A DNA stretch of 64,000 bases from the NCBI RefSeq assembly GCF_031921685.1, contig NZ_JAPDHU010000004.1, forward strand, positions 434,001-498,000. Direction: 5' to 3'. How positions within the stretch are numbered: the stretch's first letter is position 1; every line of letters starts with the position of its first letter. The notes below the pieces were generated by a model, which was not told the origin of the DNA, did not search any database, and saw only the letters and a program-made list of their open reading frames with translations. Positions 9,199 to 18,010 of the stretch are shown in pieces. This DNA comes from Terripilifer sp031921685 (lineage in GTDB: Bacteria > Pseudomonadota > Alphaproteobacteria > Rhizobiales > Beijerinckiaceae). The translations under genes were made by a program, and so were the position numbers.

Positions 9199-10830
9199 CT
9201 ATTCCAACCCGCCGACTGCCGTCTCCACGGCGGTGACGATGGCATTCGATTGAACCAGATCGCGGGCCTGCACCATTTCGATGCCGTACCAGCGGTCGCC
9301 GTCGAGCGCCGGGGCGATCACCGCGCGCACGGCGCCGAGGGCGGCTTTCGTGCCGCTGCCGATGGGATGTTGGGCCGCGACTTTGTCGATCAGCGACAGC
9401 GCTTGGGTGGCCAGCAGAAGTTCGCCGGCGACGATCTGTTCGACATTCTCGGCGATGGTGCGCGCCTTGCGGCCGCACCAGGTGGAGTTCGACACATGGT
9501 CCTCGGCATTCGACTTGCCGGGAATGGAATCGACCGAGCCCGGCGTGGACAGGGTGCGGTTCTCCATCACCAAAGCCGACATCGAGCACTGCACCGTCGC
9601 ATAGCCGGTGTTGAGGCCACGCGTGCCGGCGAGCAGGTTGCGCGGCAGGCCATAGCTCATGGTCGGGTCGATCAGGCGCGCGAGCCGGCGTTCGCAGATC
9701 GAGCCGAGATCGGTCAGCACCATGGCGACGATGTCCATGGCCTGCGCCACATATTGCCCATGGAAATGGCCACCGGAGATGATTTCATAACCACCTTTGC
9801 CGTTGTCGAAGACCAGCGGGTTGTCGGTGGCGGAATTGATTTCGGTGGCGATGATGCGATCGGCATAGGCGAGCGCCTCGCGCACCGGGCCATGCACCTG
9901 CGGGCCGCAGCGCAGCGAATAGACGTCCTGCACCCGCGGGGCCGGCGGTTTCGAGGGATCGCGGCCTTCATCCGGATAGACCGTGTGGCGTGCCGCTTCC
10001 GAACAGCGCTGCGAGTCGCCGACGAGTTTCAGCACATTGCGCGCCGTCGCCGCCTGGCCTGGATGCGGGCGGGCCGCATGAACGCGCGCCTGGAAAGCCG
10101 CGAGTTCGCCGCGCAAGCATTCGAGCGACAGAGACAGCGAAATATCGGCATGTTTGAGAATGCGCTTGCCATCCTCGATCACCAGCGCTGCCAGCGCCAG
10201 CGAGACGGTGGACCCGTTGATCAGACAGGAGGCATCCTTAGCCGAGAGATCGAATGTCTTCGACAGACCGGCGGAGGCGAGCGCATCCTGCGCGCTCATC
10301 AATTTGCCCTGCCAGAACATCTGCGCTTCAGCAAAACCGCAGATCGCACCCGACATATGGGCGAGCGGCGCCAGATCGCCAGAGGCGCCGACGGACCCCT
10401 TTTGCGGAATATAGGGCACAAGGCCAGCGTTCAGACAGTCGAGCAGGCGTTCCACCAGTTCGACGCGTGGACCGGAATAGTTGGAGGCGAAGGCATTGGC
10501 GCGCAGCAACATGGTGGCGCGCACAACGTCTTCATCGAAGGGTTCACCGATGCCCGTCGCATGCGCATAGACCGACTTGCGCTGATATTCGACCATGTCC
10601 TTCATCAGCACGCGCTGATCCTTGAACAGGCCGACGCCGGTGTTGAAGGAATACATGAGCGGCGCTTCGTCGTTCATGAAGTTCTGATCGAGCCAGTCGC
10701 GCGTGGCCGCGAGCTTGGCGCGCGCTTCTGGCGACAGGCCGACTTTGGCAAAGGCACCGGACGCATCACGCCGGCTGACCGCCACCACATCCGCAGCGGT
10801 GAGCGAGTGCCCGTCGATGACGACATTCAT
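9199..10830 (-). CDS. Histidine ammonia-lyase-type aromatic amino acid lyase
   Basis: This 543-residue member of the HAL/PAL family forms the MIO electrophile from the Ala149-Ser150-Gly151 triad (GSVGASGDLAPLAH). Also present are the active-site Tyr60 in YSFNTGVG, the QDVYSLRCGPQVHG segment, SGGHFHG and AEDHVS. The last has the Glu expected in HAL where plant PAL carries a different segment. It is about 30 residues longer than typical HutH. Its ATG overlaps the stop of the preceding amidohydrolase by 4 bp, so it is translated within the ureide operon. No hutU, hutI or hutG is nearby. Histidine is the likeliest substrate, but the context makes that uncertain. Confidence 0.88.
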   Translation of the reverse strand: MNVVIDGHSLTAADVVAVSRRDASGAFAKVGLSPEARAKLAATRDWLDQNFMNDEAPLMYSFNTGVGLFKDQRVLMKDMVEYQRKSVYAHATGIGEPFDEDVVRATMLLRANAFASNYSGPRVELVERLLDCLNAGLVPYIPQKGSVGASGDLAPLAHMSGAICGFAEAQMFWQGKLMSAQDALASAGLSKTFDLSAKDASCLINGSTVSLALAALVIEDGKRILKHADISLSLSLECLRGELAAFQARVHAARPHPGQAATARNVLKLVGDSQRCSEAARHTVYPDEGRDPSKPPAPRVQDVYSLRCGPQVHGPVREALAYADRIIATEINSATDNPLVFDNGKGGYEIISGGHFHGQYVAQAMDIVAMVLTDLGSICERRLARLIDPTMSYGLPRNLLAGTRGLNTGYATVQCSMSALVMENRTLSTPGSVDSIPGKSNAEDHVSNSTWCGRKARTIAENVEQIVAGELLLATQALSLIDKVAAQHPIGSGTKAALGAVRAVIAPALDGDRWYGIEMVQARDLVQSNAIVTAVETAVGGLE

Positions 10831-12098
10831 GATCCGGCTCCAAATTCAGCAGAAAGCGTTTTGAGGAATTCGTAGAGGGCGACGGTGGCCGCCTCCATGT
10901 CGCCCGGCGAGGTGAACTCCGCCGGGTTGTGGCTGACGCCGCCACGGCAGCGCGCGAAAATCATGGCGATGGGGATGCGGCCGTTGAACGACATGGCATC
11001 GTGGCCGGCGCCGCTGGCAAGCCTGTAAGCCGCATGGCCCAGATGCTGGAAGCTGCGGCCGAGCATATCCATCAGCGCGGCATCGCACGGCGCTGCCGGC
11101 ATGTCGTAGCTTGGCGTGAACACCGCTTCGACGCCGCGCCGCTGGGCGATCCGGCTGATCTCCTCGGCGATACGCGCCACCGCGGCTTTGCGTTCCGTGT
11201 CGGACGGGCTGCGCACGTCGAGCGACATGGTCACGGTACCAGGCACGATGTTGACCGCTCCATAAGGCGTCTCGATCTGTCCGACCGTCGCCACCAGGCC
11301 GCGTTGGCTGCGGCCGATGGTTTCAATGGCAAGGATCATCTCCGCCGCCGCCGTCAAGGCATCGTGGCGCAGGCTCATCGGCAAGGTGCCGGAATGGCCG
11401 CTCTTGCCGGTGATCGAGATCGTGCCGCGTGTGGCGCCGTTGATGGCGGTGACGATACCGATCGGCAGGCCCTCGGATTCGAGCACCGGCCCTTGTTCGA
11501 TATGCACTTCCACATAGCCGAGGGTCTTGGCCGGATCGCGTGCCTGTTTCGTCGCATAGCCCGGATCGGCGCCGAAGCGGATCAGGGCTTCGCGGCGGCT
11601 GATGCCGTCAGCATCTTGATGGTCGAGCGCAGCGGGATCGAACGTGCCGGCGATCGAGCGCGATCCCGTCAGGGTCGAGGGATAGCGCACACCTTCTTCA
11701 TCGCCAAAAGCCAGCACTTCGATGGCGAAGGGCAGGGCGGCGCCCTCGCTCTTCAATCTGTCGACGGCGGCGATGGCCGCGATGACGCCGAAATTGCCGT
11801 CATACTTGCCGGCGTTGCGCACCGTGTCGATATGGGAGCCGAGCAGCAGCGTCTTGGCGGCCTTGCCCGCCTGCCGATGAGCCTCGATGCGGCCGACGAC
11901 CGTGCCGAGGGCATCGATATGTACCTTCATGCCGGCTTGGATCATCCAGGCCGTCACCATGTCGGCGGCGTTGCGATGCGCCTGCGTCAAGGTCAGTCGC
12001 GTCAGCATGTCGGAATCGGCGCTGAATTGCGCCAGCGCCTCGATGCGCGCCACCAAGGCCTGGCCCGTGGTCTGGACGAGCGGCGCGATCGTGCTCAT
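10827..12098 (-). CDS. Zn-dependent allantoate/N-carbamoyl amidohydrolase (AllC-like)
   Basis: This 423-residue M20-family hydantoinase/carbamoylase-type amidase probably converts allantoate to ureidoglycine/ureidoglycolate with release of ammonia and CO2. Visible zinc ligands are His89 (GSHIDT), Asp100 (KYDGNFG) and Glu134/135 (FGDEEGVRYP). The dimerisation domain and a C-terminal catalytic part with SGAGHDAM and SHNPAEF follow. It overlaps both neighbours by 4 bp (ATGA), upstream with the allantoinase/OHCU decarboxylase fusion and downstream with the ammonia-lyase. This supports the allantoate role over a beta-ureidopropionase or carbamoyl-amino-acid hydrolase role. Confidence 0.88.
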   Translation of the reverse strand: MSTIAPLVQTTGQALVARIEALAQFSADSDMLTRLTLTQAHRNAADMVTAWMIQAGMKVHIDALGTVVGRIEAHRQAGKAAKTLLLGSHIDTVRNAGKYDGNFGVIAAIAAVDRLKSEGAALPFAIEVLAFGDEEGVRYPSTLTGSRSIAGTFDPAALDHQDADGISRREALIRFGADPGYATKQARDPAKTLGYVEVHIEQGPVLESEGLPIGIVTAINGATRGTISITGKSGHSGTLPMSLRHDALTAAAEMILAIETIGRSQRGLVATVGQIETPYGAVNIVPGTVTMSLDVRSPSDTERKAAVARIAEEISRIAQRRGVEAVFTPSYDMPAAPCDAALMDMLGRSFQHLGHAAYRLASGAGHDAMSFNGRIPIAMIFARCRGGVSHNPAEFTSPGDMEAATVALYEFLKTLSAEFGAGS

Positions 12099-13510
12099 TG
12101 CGGCAACCGATCGGCGAGCCGCAGGGCGGCGATACGTTCGATCTGGCTGAGCGCCGTTTCCGTTTCGGCTTCCACCGAATTGCCGATGCGCTGTTCGAAG
12201 CCGGCAAGGATCTGTTCCTTGCTCGCGCCCTTCACCGCCATGATGAAGGGAAAGCCGAATTTGCTGCGATAGGCGTCGTTGATCTCGGTGAAGCGTTTCA
12301 GCTCATCCGGTGTCAGCCTGTCGAGGCCGGCGGAACTCTGCTCCCTGGTCGAATCCGCCGTGAGCTGTTTCGCCACGGCGAGACGGCCGGCAAGATCGGG
12401 ATGGGCGCGGATGAGTTTCAGCTTTTCGCCATTGTCCATGGCGCGCATGGCTTTCACCAGTGCGGCATGCATGCCGCCGGCCGTGTCTTCGCTGCTGGTC
12501 AGGCCGGCACGGTGGGCGCGCTCGGCGATCTGAGGCGTATGTTCGAAAATGTCGCCATAGAGTTCGAGGAACAGCGGCAGCGCCATCCGGCTCGGCTTGT
12601 AGCCACCCTCTGGCGGATGGGCCTTGATCCAATGCCGCGCGATATCGAGACGCCGCGTCACCCAGACCCGCTCATGCGATTGCACATAATCGAGAAAGCG
12701 CGCCAAAGCAGCCGCGCGGCCCGGCCGTCCGACAAGCCGACAATGCAGGCCGATCGACATCATCTTCGGACTGTCGGCACCCTCGGCATAGAGCGTGTCG
12801 AAGCTATCCTTCAGATAGCTGAAAAACTGGTCGCCGCTGTTGAAACCCTGCGGCGTGGCGAAGCGCATATCGTTGGCATCGAGCGTATAGGGCACAACCA
12901 GTTCGTGGTGGCCATGCGCCTCGATCCAATAGGGCAGTTCGTCGGCATAGGAATCGGCGAAATAAAGGAAGCTGCCCTCGGCCGTGGCGAGCGGGATCGT
13001 TTGTTCCGACGTGCGGCCCTGGTAGAAGCCGAGCGGCGGCGTGCCAGTCACTTGCGTATGAAGCGCGACCGCCTCGCGGATATGGCGGCGCTCGATCTCC
13101 GCATCGACATCGCGATAGTCGATCCATTTGAGGCCATGGCTGGCGATTTCCCAGCCGGCGTCCTTCATACCGGCAACGGCTTCGAGATTGCGCGCCAAGG
13201 CGGTGGCGATGGCGAAGACGGTGACTGGCATGTTCCGTTCGGTGAACATGCGATGCAGCCGCCAGAAGCCGGACCGCGATCCATATTCGTAGATCGATTC
13301 CATGTTCATGTGCCGCTGGCCCGGCCAGGGCGCGGCGCCGACGATTTCAGAGAGAAACGCTTCCGAAGCCGCATCGCCATGCAGGATGCAGTTCTCGCCG
13401 CCCTCCTCGTAATTGATGACGAATTGCACGGCGATGCGCGCCTGGCCCGGCCAGCGCGCGTTGGGCACGTTGCGGCCGTAGCCGATCATGTCGCGGGGAT
13501 AATCACTCAT
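12095..13510 (-). CDS. Bifunctional allantoinase (PuuE type) / OHCU decarboxylase
   Basis: This 471-residue fusion covers two steps of urate breakdown. Residues 1 to about 300 are a polysaccharide-deacetylase-like PuuE allantoinase (MIGYGRNVP at the start, YEYGSRSGFWR, GWEIASHG, GLHCRLVGRPGR). Residues about 315-471 are 2-oxo-4-hydroxy-4-carboxy-5-ureidoimidazoline decarboxylase, shown by the HPDLAG and EQSSAGL motifs and FGFPFI. It would take OHCU to S-allantoin and then to allantoate. I chose ATG at 13510, which shares one base with the UraH stop (TGATG); GTG at 13513 is the alternative. The fusion is known from alphaproteobacteria. Confidence 0.92.
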   Translation of the reverse strand: MSDYPRDMIGYGRNVPNARWPGQARIAVQFVINYEEGGENCILHGDAASEAFLSEIVGAAPWPGQRHMNMESIYEYGSRSGFWRLHRMFTERNMPVTVFAIATALARNLEAVAGMKDAGWEIASHGLKWIDYRDVDAEIERRHIREAVALHTQVTGTPPLGFYQGRTSEQTIPLATAEGSFLYFADSYADELPYWIEAHGHHELVVPYTLDANDMRFATPQGFNSGDQFFSYLKDSFDTLYAEGADSPKMMSIGLHCRLVGRPGRAAALARFLDYVQSHERVWVTRRLDIARHWIKAHPPEGGYKPSRMALPLFLELYGDIFEHTPQIAERAHRAGLTSSEDTAGGMHAALVKAMRAMDNGEKLKLIRAHPDLAGRLAVAKQLTADSTREQSSAGLDRLTPDELKRFTEINDAYRSKFGFPFIMAVKGASKEQILAGFEQRIGNSVEAETETALSQIERIAALRLADRLPQ

Positions 13511-13866
13511 CACGACCCCCGATAGGTGGAATAGGACCAGGGCGAGGCGAGCAGCGGCACGTGATAGTGCTTGGCCGGATCGGAAATGCCGAAGCGAAGC
13601 GGGATCACGTCGAGAAACAGCGGCTCGGGAAGCGCGATACCGCGGCCGCGGAAATAGGCGCCCATGTGGAAGCGCAGCTCGAAGGTGCCAGGCCGGATCG
13701 CCTCGGGGCTGAGGAGCAGTCCGTCGGTGCGCCCATCCGCATTGGTGGTGAAGCTGCCCTGGCTGACGGCTGTGCCGTCAGGGCCGATGGCGAAGAGTTC
13801 GATTTTCACCCCTTGGGCCGGGATGCCCGAATGGGTGTCGAGAATATGCGTTGAAAGACCGGCCAT
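13510..13866 (-). CDS. uraH: 5-hydroxyisourate hydrolase
   Basis: This 118-residue transthyretin-like protein hydrolyses 5-hydroxyisourate, the product of urate oxidation, to OHCU. The N-terminal LSTHILDTHSGIPA motif and the C-terminal YHVPLLASPWSYSTYRGS signature ending are intact, and the length is normal for the family. It is first in the minus-strand ureide operon and joins the next gene by overlapping stop and start codons. The upstream 93 bp carry a motif shared with the puuD-LysR promoter region. Confidence 0.95.
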   Translation of the reverse strand: MAGLSTHILDTHSGIPAQGVKIELFAIGPDGTAVSQGSFTTNADGRTDGLLLSPEAIRPGTFELRFHMGAYFRGRGIALPEPLFLDVIPLRFGISDPAKHYHVPLLASPWSYSTYRGS

Positions 13867-13906
13867 ACGTCAGCTCCACAACTCTATGCTAGCGCAGAGA
13901 AATCGT

Positions 13907-13918
13907 CAGATTTGAAAA
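13907..13918. promoter_or_regulatory. Candidate regulator site upstream of the uraH operon
   Basis: CAGATTTGAAAA lies 41 bp upstream of the uraH start. An 11-of-12 match, CTGATTTGAAAA, occurs at 14946-14957 in the LysR-puuD divergent region. A weaker GAATTTGAAAG follows at 13921. Sharing between the two urate promoters suggests a common transcription factor, most simply the LysR protein encoded between them. Confidence 0.45.
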
Positions 13919-13959
13919 AAGAATTTGAAAGTGATCGCACACGGCGTGGGCAATGGCGA

Positions 13960-14910
13960 TCAGGCGGTGCGAGGCAAGATCGGGGCCGGGCGAACCGCCT
14001 TGGGCAGGGCCCGCTCGGCCAGATGCGCCCGGATCATCGGGATGACCATATCGGCGAAGGCCCGCACCTTGCTCGGCATGGCGCGCGGATAGGGATAGAG
14101 CAGGCTCAAGGTCACCGGCATCGGCGGCGTATCGTCCAGCACCGTCTCAAGGGCGCCCGAGCGCAAATGTTCCGACACCTCGAAAGCCGGTTTCAACGCA
14201 ATGCCCAGGCCGCCCAGCGCCCATTGGGTGAGGACGTCGCCGTCATCCGCATCGGTCGAACCTGAGACTGGCACCTGCCGCGCGGTGCCGTTCTCCAGCA
14301 GCGACCAGCGCACCTGCTGGCTGCCGGGAAAACGCAGCAGCAGGCATTCGTGGTTGAAGAGATCCTCGATCTGCTGCGGTTTGCCGCGCCGGGCGAGATA
14401 GGCAGGCGAAGCGACCAGCACCCGATCGACATCGGCGATCTTGCGCATGGTGAGGGAGGAATCCTCCATCACTGCCATGCGCACGGCGATATCGACCGAT
14501 TCCATCAAAAGATCGATCAGATAGTCGGACAGGCGCAGCCGTACGTCGATCAGCGGGTAGGCCGAGCGGAAATTGACGATGGCCGGGGTGATGACCTCGC
14601 GGCCGAGGCCGAGCGGGGCGGTGATTTTCAAGGACCCACGGGGCGCCGCGCCCATTTCGGCGACGCTGCTTTCCGCCCGTTGCACCGCCTCACGGATTTC
14701 GATGCAGCGCTCGTAGAAGACGCGGCCCTGTTCGGTCAGCCGCATCTGCCGGGTGGTGCGGTGGAAGAGGCGGCAGCCGAGATGGCGCTCCAGGGTCTTG
14801 ATGCGGTGGCTGACCACCGCCGCCGACAGGCCGAGGCTACGGCCGGCGGCGGAAAATGAGCCCGCCTCCACCGACCGAATGAACACCGAGATGTTTTCGA
14901 GTGTCGCCAA
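13960..14910 (-). CDS. LysR-type regulator of the urate locus
   Basis: This 316-residue LysR regulator has an N-terminal winged helix-turn-helix (SVEAGSFSAAGRSLGLSAAVVSHRIKTLE, residues about 11-40, quoted by span) and a periplasmic-binding-protein-like effector domain. The start codon appears to be TTG at 14910, since the aligned family start falls there. It stands divergent to puuD and upstream of the uraH operon on the same strand. Urate or a breakdown product as co-inducer is inferred from position only. The sequence resembles the AaeR/DmlR-like subgroup of LysR proteins. Confidence 0.88.
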   Translation of the reverse strand: MATLENISVFIRSVEAGSFSAAGRSLGLSAAVVSHRIKTLERHLGCRLFHRTTRQMRLTEQGRVFYERCIEIREAVQRAESSVAEMGAAPRGSLKITAPLGLGREVITPAIVNFRSAYPLIDVRLRLSDYLIDLLMESVDIAVRMAVMEDSSLTMRKIADVDRVLVASPAYLARRGKPQQIEDLFNHECLLLRFPGSQQVRWSLLENGTARQVPVSGSTDADDGDVLTQWALGGLGIALKPAFEVSEHLRSGALETVLDDTPPMPVTLSLLYPYPRAMPSKVRAFADMVIPMIRAHLAERALPKAVRPAPILPRTA

Positions 14911-14945
14911 GGAACTTGAGGTCTCTAAAGGTCAGTCTTGCAAAT

Positions 14946-14959
14946 CTGATTTGAAAATC
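14946..14959. promoter_or_regulatory. LysR-puuD intergenic candidate operator
   Basis: The divergent region contains the inverted repeat GATTTGAAAATC (14948-14959, arms GATTT and AAATC), flanked by TTGCA on the left and TGCAA on the right. The left part matches the site upstream of uraH. Location between a LysR gene and its likely target is classical for LysR control. Confidence 0.5.
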
Positions 14960-15067
14960 ATTGCAATTTTCTCATTCTATCGCAAGGCAGGTTTCTTGCT
15001 AGACTTGCAAGTGGGATTTGCCTCGCTGGTTTTGGCGCAGGCTGGCTGTTTGGGAGACCTGGGGCGT

Positions 15068-16300
15068 ATGGACGGGATCATCATGGAATGGGGCGGCATG
15101 CTGCTCCGTTGGGTGCACATCATCACCGGCATCGCCTGGATCGGCTCCTCCTTCTATTTCATGCATATCGACGCGGCGCTGCGGGCCACGCCGGAAATCC
15201 CAAAGGAAAAGGGCGGCGAGGCCTGGGAAGTCCACGGCGGCGGTTTCTACCATGTGCGCAAATATCTCGTGGCGCCCGAGAAGCTGCCGGACGAACTGAT
15301 CTGGCATAAATGGGAATCCTATTCGACCTGGGTCTCCGGCTTCTTTCTGCTGGTCTGGGTCTATTACGTTTCAGCCGACGTCTATCTGATCGATCCGGCC
15401 GTGCGGCAGATCTCGCCCTGGCTCGCCGCCACCTATGGTATCGGCGGTCTGGTGCTGGGCTGGATCGTCTACGATCAGCTCTGCCGCTCAGCGATCGCCA
15501 AGAGCGATCTGGCGCTGGCTGCCATCGGCTTCGCTTTCATCATCCTGATGGCGTTTCTCTATCAGCAGGTGTTTTCGGCGCGCGGCGCCTTCATCCACAC
15601 CGGCGCTTTGATGGCGACGATGATGACCGGCAATGTCGCTTTGGTGATCATCCCCAATCAGTACAAGGTGATCGACTCGCTGATCAAAGGCGAGAAGCCC
15701 GATCCGGCGCTCGGCAAGACCGGCAAGCAGCGCTCCACCCACAACAACTACCTGACCCTGCCGGTGCTGTTCCTGATGATCTCAGGGCATTATCCGCTGT
15801 CCTACTCGAGCCCGCATGCCTATGTGGTCATCGGCCTCGTGCTCGTCGCTGGCGCGGTCGTGCGCCATTTCTACAACGAGCGTCACGCCGGTCGTGGCAA
15901 TCACTGGTGGGCTTGGCTCGTCGCCGCGCTCGCCATGTGGACGGCGATCTGGATCAGCATGCCGCAGACCTCTGCCGGTCGCGAGACGTTGGGCCTCTCC
16001 GAGATGAAGCCCGATACGCCGGTCGCCGGCCTGCCCAAGGCGCCGGAAAAGATTGCTGACATCGTCAGCTCGCGCTGCGCCATGTGCCATGCCCAGCAAC
16101 CTGTCTGGCCGGGCATTTCCATCGCGCCCAAAGGCATCCGTCTCGATCATCCCGAATTCGTCGAGCGCTATCGCGAGGAAATCCGTATGTTCGCTGGGAT
16201 GACCCGTGCCATGCCGCCCAACAATCTCACCGGCATGACGGATGAGGAGCGGGCGCTGATCCGCGCATGGGGCCGCACGCGCGCCGCTCAAAGCGACTAG
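15068..16300 (+). CDS. puuD: Membrane urate hydroxylase with cytochrome c domain
   Basis: This 410-residue protein is predicted to oxidise urate to 5-hydroxyisourate at the membrane and pass electrons to the respiratory chain rather than directly to oxygen. The N-terminal part has about eight membrane helices with conserved His residues (LLRWVHIITGIAWIGSSFYF). The C-terminus is a c-type cytochrome with Cys337-Ala-Met-Cys340-His341 and a candidate axial Met382 in TRAMPPNN. I chose ATG at 15068, where the family begins; the open frame extends further upstream without family-like sequence. It is divergent from the LysR gene and completes the pathway started by the minus-strand operon. Confidence 0.93.
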   Translation: MDGIIMEWGGMLLRWVHIITGIAWIGSSFYFMHIDAALRATPEIPKEKGGEAWEVHGGGFYHVRKYLVAPEKLPDELIWHKWESYSTWVSGFFLLVWVYYVSADVYLIDPAVRQISPWLAATYGIGGLVLGWIVYDQLCRSAIAKSDLALAAIGFAFIILMAFLYQQVFSARGAFIHTGALMATMMTGNVALVIIPNQYKVIDSLIKGEKPDPALGKTGKQRSTHNNYLTLPVLFLMISGHYPLSYSSPHAYVVIGLVLVAGAVVRHFYNERHAGRGNHWWAWLVAALAMWTAIWISMPQTSAGRETLGLSEMKPDTPVAGLPKAPEKIADIVSSRCAMCHAQQPVWPGISIAPKGIRLDHPEFVERYREEIRMFAGMTRAMPPNNLTGMTDEERALIRAWGRTRAAQSD

Positions 16301-16377
16301 CAGCTTGCCTCCAGCGGTGGCGCTCGCCTACCTTCGCTGCAATGATGCGCGTCAAGGCATCGAAAGCGGAGGAAACC

Positions 16378-16926
16378 ATGCTGCTGAATTTCGGCCAGCC
16401 GGTGGACGGCATTATCCAGATGGCTTTTGTCGTCGAGGATGTTCACGCTGCCATGCGCGAATTCACACGACTGACCGGTGCAGGTCCTTGGTTTCTACGC
16501 GAAGGCGGCAAGTTTCCGGTTCAGACCTATCGCGGCCAGCCGACCGATGTCGAACTCGCCATTGCCATGGGCTATTCCGGCTCCATGCAATATGAACTCA
16601 TGCAACAGTTGAACGACGCGCCGTCGGTTTATACCGAGGTCATCGCGGCGCGCGGCTACGGCTTTCACCACTTCGGCATATCGGCGCCTGATTATGAGGC
16701 AGGCGTGGCGAAATATCGGGCCGAGGGATTCGACCTTGCTTATGAAGCCACCGTCCCGAGCGGTGCTCGCGTCGGCTATTTCGATACGGTGTCGCTGGTC
16801 GGGGGCATGGTGGAAGTCATCGAGATGACTCCGATCACCGAGCGTATGTTCACCCAGATGCAGCAAGCCTCCGTGGGGTGGGATGGTTCGAACCCGGTGC
16901 GGAGCCGCCCACCCATGAAGGCGTGA
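16378..16926 (+). CDS. VOC (glyoxalase/bleomycin-fold) family protein
   Basis: This 182-residue protein has two beta-alpha-beta-beta-beta modules of the vicinal-oxygen-chelate fold. The first begins near residue 10 (IIQMAFVVEDVHAAMREF) and the second near residue 95 (GYGFHHFGISAPDYEAGV). Candidate metal ligands are His in HHFG and Glu in VEVIEM. The ATG at 16378 is preceded by CGGAGGAAACC. It converges on the Rieske oxygenase gene with only 2 bp between stops. The substrate is unknown; related proteins act as dioxygenases or isomerases on small carbonyl or aromatic compounds. Confidence 0.8.
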   Translation: MLLNFGQPVDGIIQMAFVVEDVHAAMREFTRLTGAGPWFLREGGKFPVQTYRGQPTDVELAIAMGYSGSMQYELMQQLNDAPSVYTEVIAARGYGFHHFGISAPDYEAGVAKYRAEGFDLAYEATVPSGARVGYFDTVSLVGGMVEVIEMTPITERMFTQMQQASVGWDGSNPVRSRPPMKA

Positions 16927-16928
16927 CG

Positions 16929-17996
16929 TCAGTTTGCCAGTTCTGCCTGCTGAATCCGGCTGTCGCTCTCGGTGGCATGCTCGTTTTCGATCAATCCTCG
17001 CAACAGGCGGCGCGATTGTACGCCGCCGGCATCGGCGAGAATGTCGACGCTGGCAGGGTGATTGAATTGCACGATGGCTTTCTGTTGCAATTCGAGAATC
17101 GCCAGATCTTCGTCGAAGGTGCGTGAAATCTCGTCATGGATGAAGGCCGTCGCCTGCTCGCTGTCGACGTTGAAATCACGGCCGACGCCCCAGAAATAAT
17201 GGGTCGTATGCTCATCGATGGGCGTCATCGCGTTCATGATCCAGAGGCCGACACCGCCTTGCCGATGGCCCTGGGGTGCGCCGGTGCCCGTCTCGACACT
17301 GCCGACATAGATGTTGACGTAACAGGGCGGCTCGAAATCGATGATCTGCCAGCGGTCGACGCCTTTGTCCGTCGGCACGAGGCCGGTCTTCGCATGGGTC
17401 GGCGGTGCCGGCACGTCGATCACCCATCGGGTGACGCGCACGCCTTGTTCGGAGCGATCCACCTTGATCACGCCTTTCTCGCCCATTTCGGTCGTGCCGA
17501 TGGTTTCGCGATGGACGAAGCCGACATGGGAGAGATCCATGAGGTTGTCGGTGATCAATTCGTAATTGGCGCGCACCAGTTTCGTGCCGCCAGTCGATGC
17601 GAAGCCTTTGTCGGAGAGGCGGGAGAAGTCGGGCACTTTGGAGGCATCGGCCTCTTCCACCGCGCCCATCCAGATCCAGACCCAGCCGTAGCGCTCGACA
17701 ATAGGATAGGCGCGCACCCGCGCCTTGCCAGGAACCCGCTCCTGCGAGGGCACGCGCGTGCAGATGCCGTCGCTGTTGTAGCGCAGGCCATGATAGGCGC
17801 ATTCCACATCGTCGCCGGAGATGAACCCGGCGGAGAGCGGCACATGTCGATGGGCGCAACGATTCTCAAGCGCGGCGACCTCGCCATTGGACTTGCGATA
17901 AAGCAGAATGGATTGGCCGAGGAGGGTATGCGCGCTAAGCGACCTGTCGATGTCGCGCGACCAGGCGGCCACATACCAGCTGTTGTACATGTACAT
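16929..17996 (-). CDS. Rieske non-heme iron oxygenase (VanA-like)
   Basis: This 355-residue oxygenase subunit resembles vanillate O-demethylase oxygenase. The [2Fe-2S] Rieske ligands are Cys47, His49, Cys66 and His69 (CAHRH and CAYHG). The mononuclear iron site reads D154-L-S-H157 and H162 (NLMDLSHVGFVH). The start at 17996 has GGAG 8 nt upstream and begins MYMYNSWYVAAW, as in family members. A longer open frame continues upstream through the next gene's region and was not used. No reductase (VanB) gene is adjacent, although an fpr is present at 5.2 kb. It follows a Bug-type binding protein on the same strand with a 14-bp gap, suggesting an uptake-oxidation unit. Confidence 0.9.
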   Translation of the reverse strand: MYMYNSWYVAAWSRDIDRSLSAHTLLGQSILLYRKSNGEVAALENRCAHRHVPLSAGFISGDDVECAYHGLRYNSDGICTRVPSQERVPGKARVRAYPIVERYGWVWIWMGAVEEADASKVPDFSRLSDKGFASTGGTKLVRANYELITDNLMDLSHVGFVHRETIGTTEMGEKGVIKVDRSEQGVRVTRWVIDVPAPPTHAKTGLVPTDKGVDRWQIIDFEPPCYVNIYVGSVETGTGAPQGHRQGGVGLWIMNAMTPIDEHTTHYFWGVGRDFNVDSEQATAFIHDEISRTFDEDLAILELQQKAIVQFNHPASVDILADAGGVQSRRLLRGLIENEHATESDSRIQQAELAN

Positions 17997-18010
17997 AGTT
18001 ATGCTCCGCT

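Noticed and set aside
9250..10875. 541-codon plus-strand frame opposite the ammonia-lyase gene
   Set aside because: Its sequence has no domain or signal, and it mirrors the GC-rich codon pattern of the real minus-strand gene. It is an antisense shadow.
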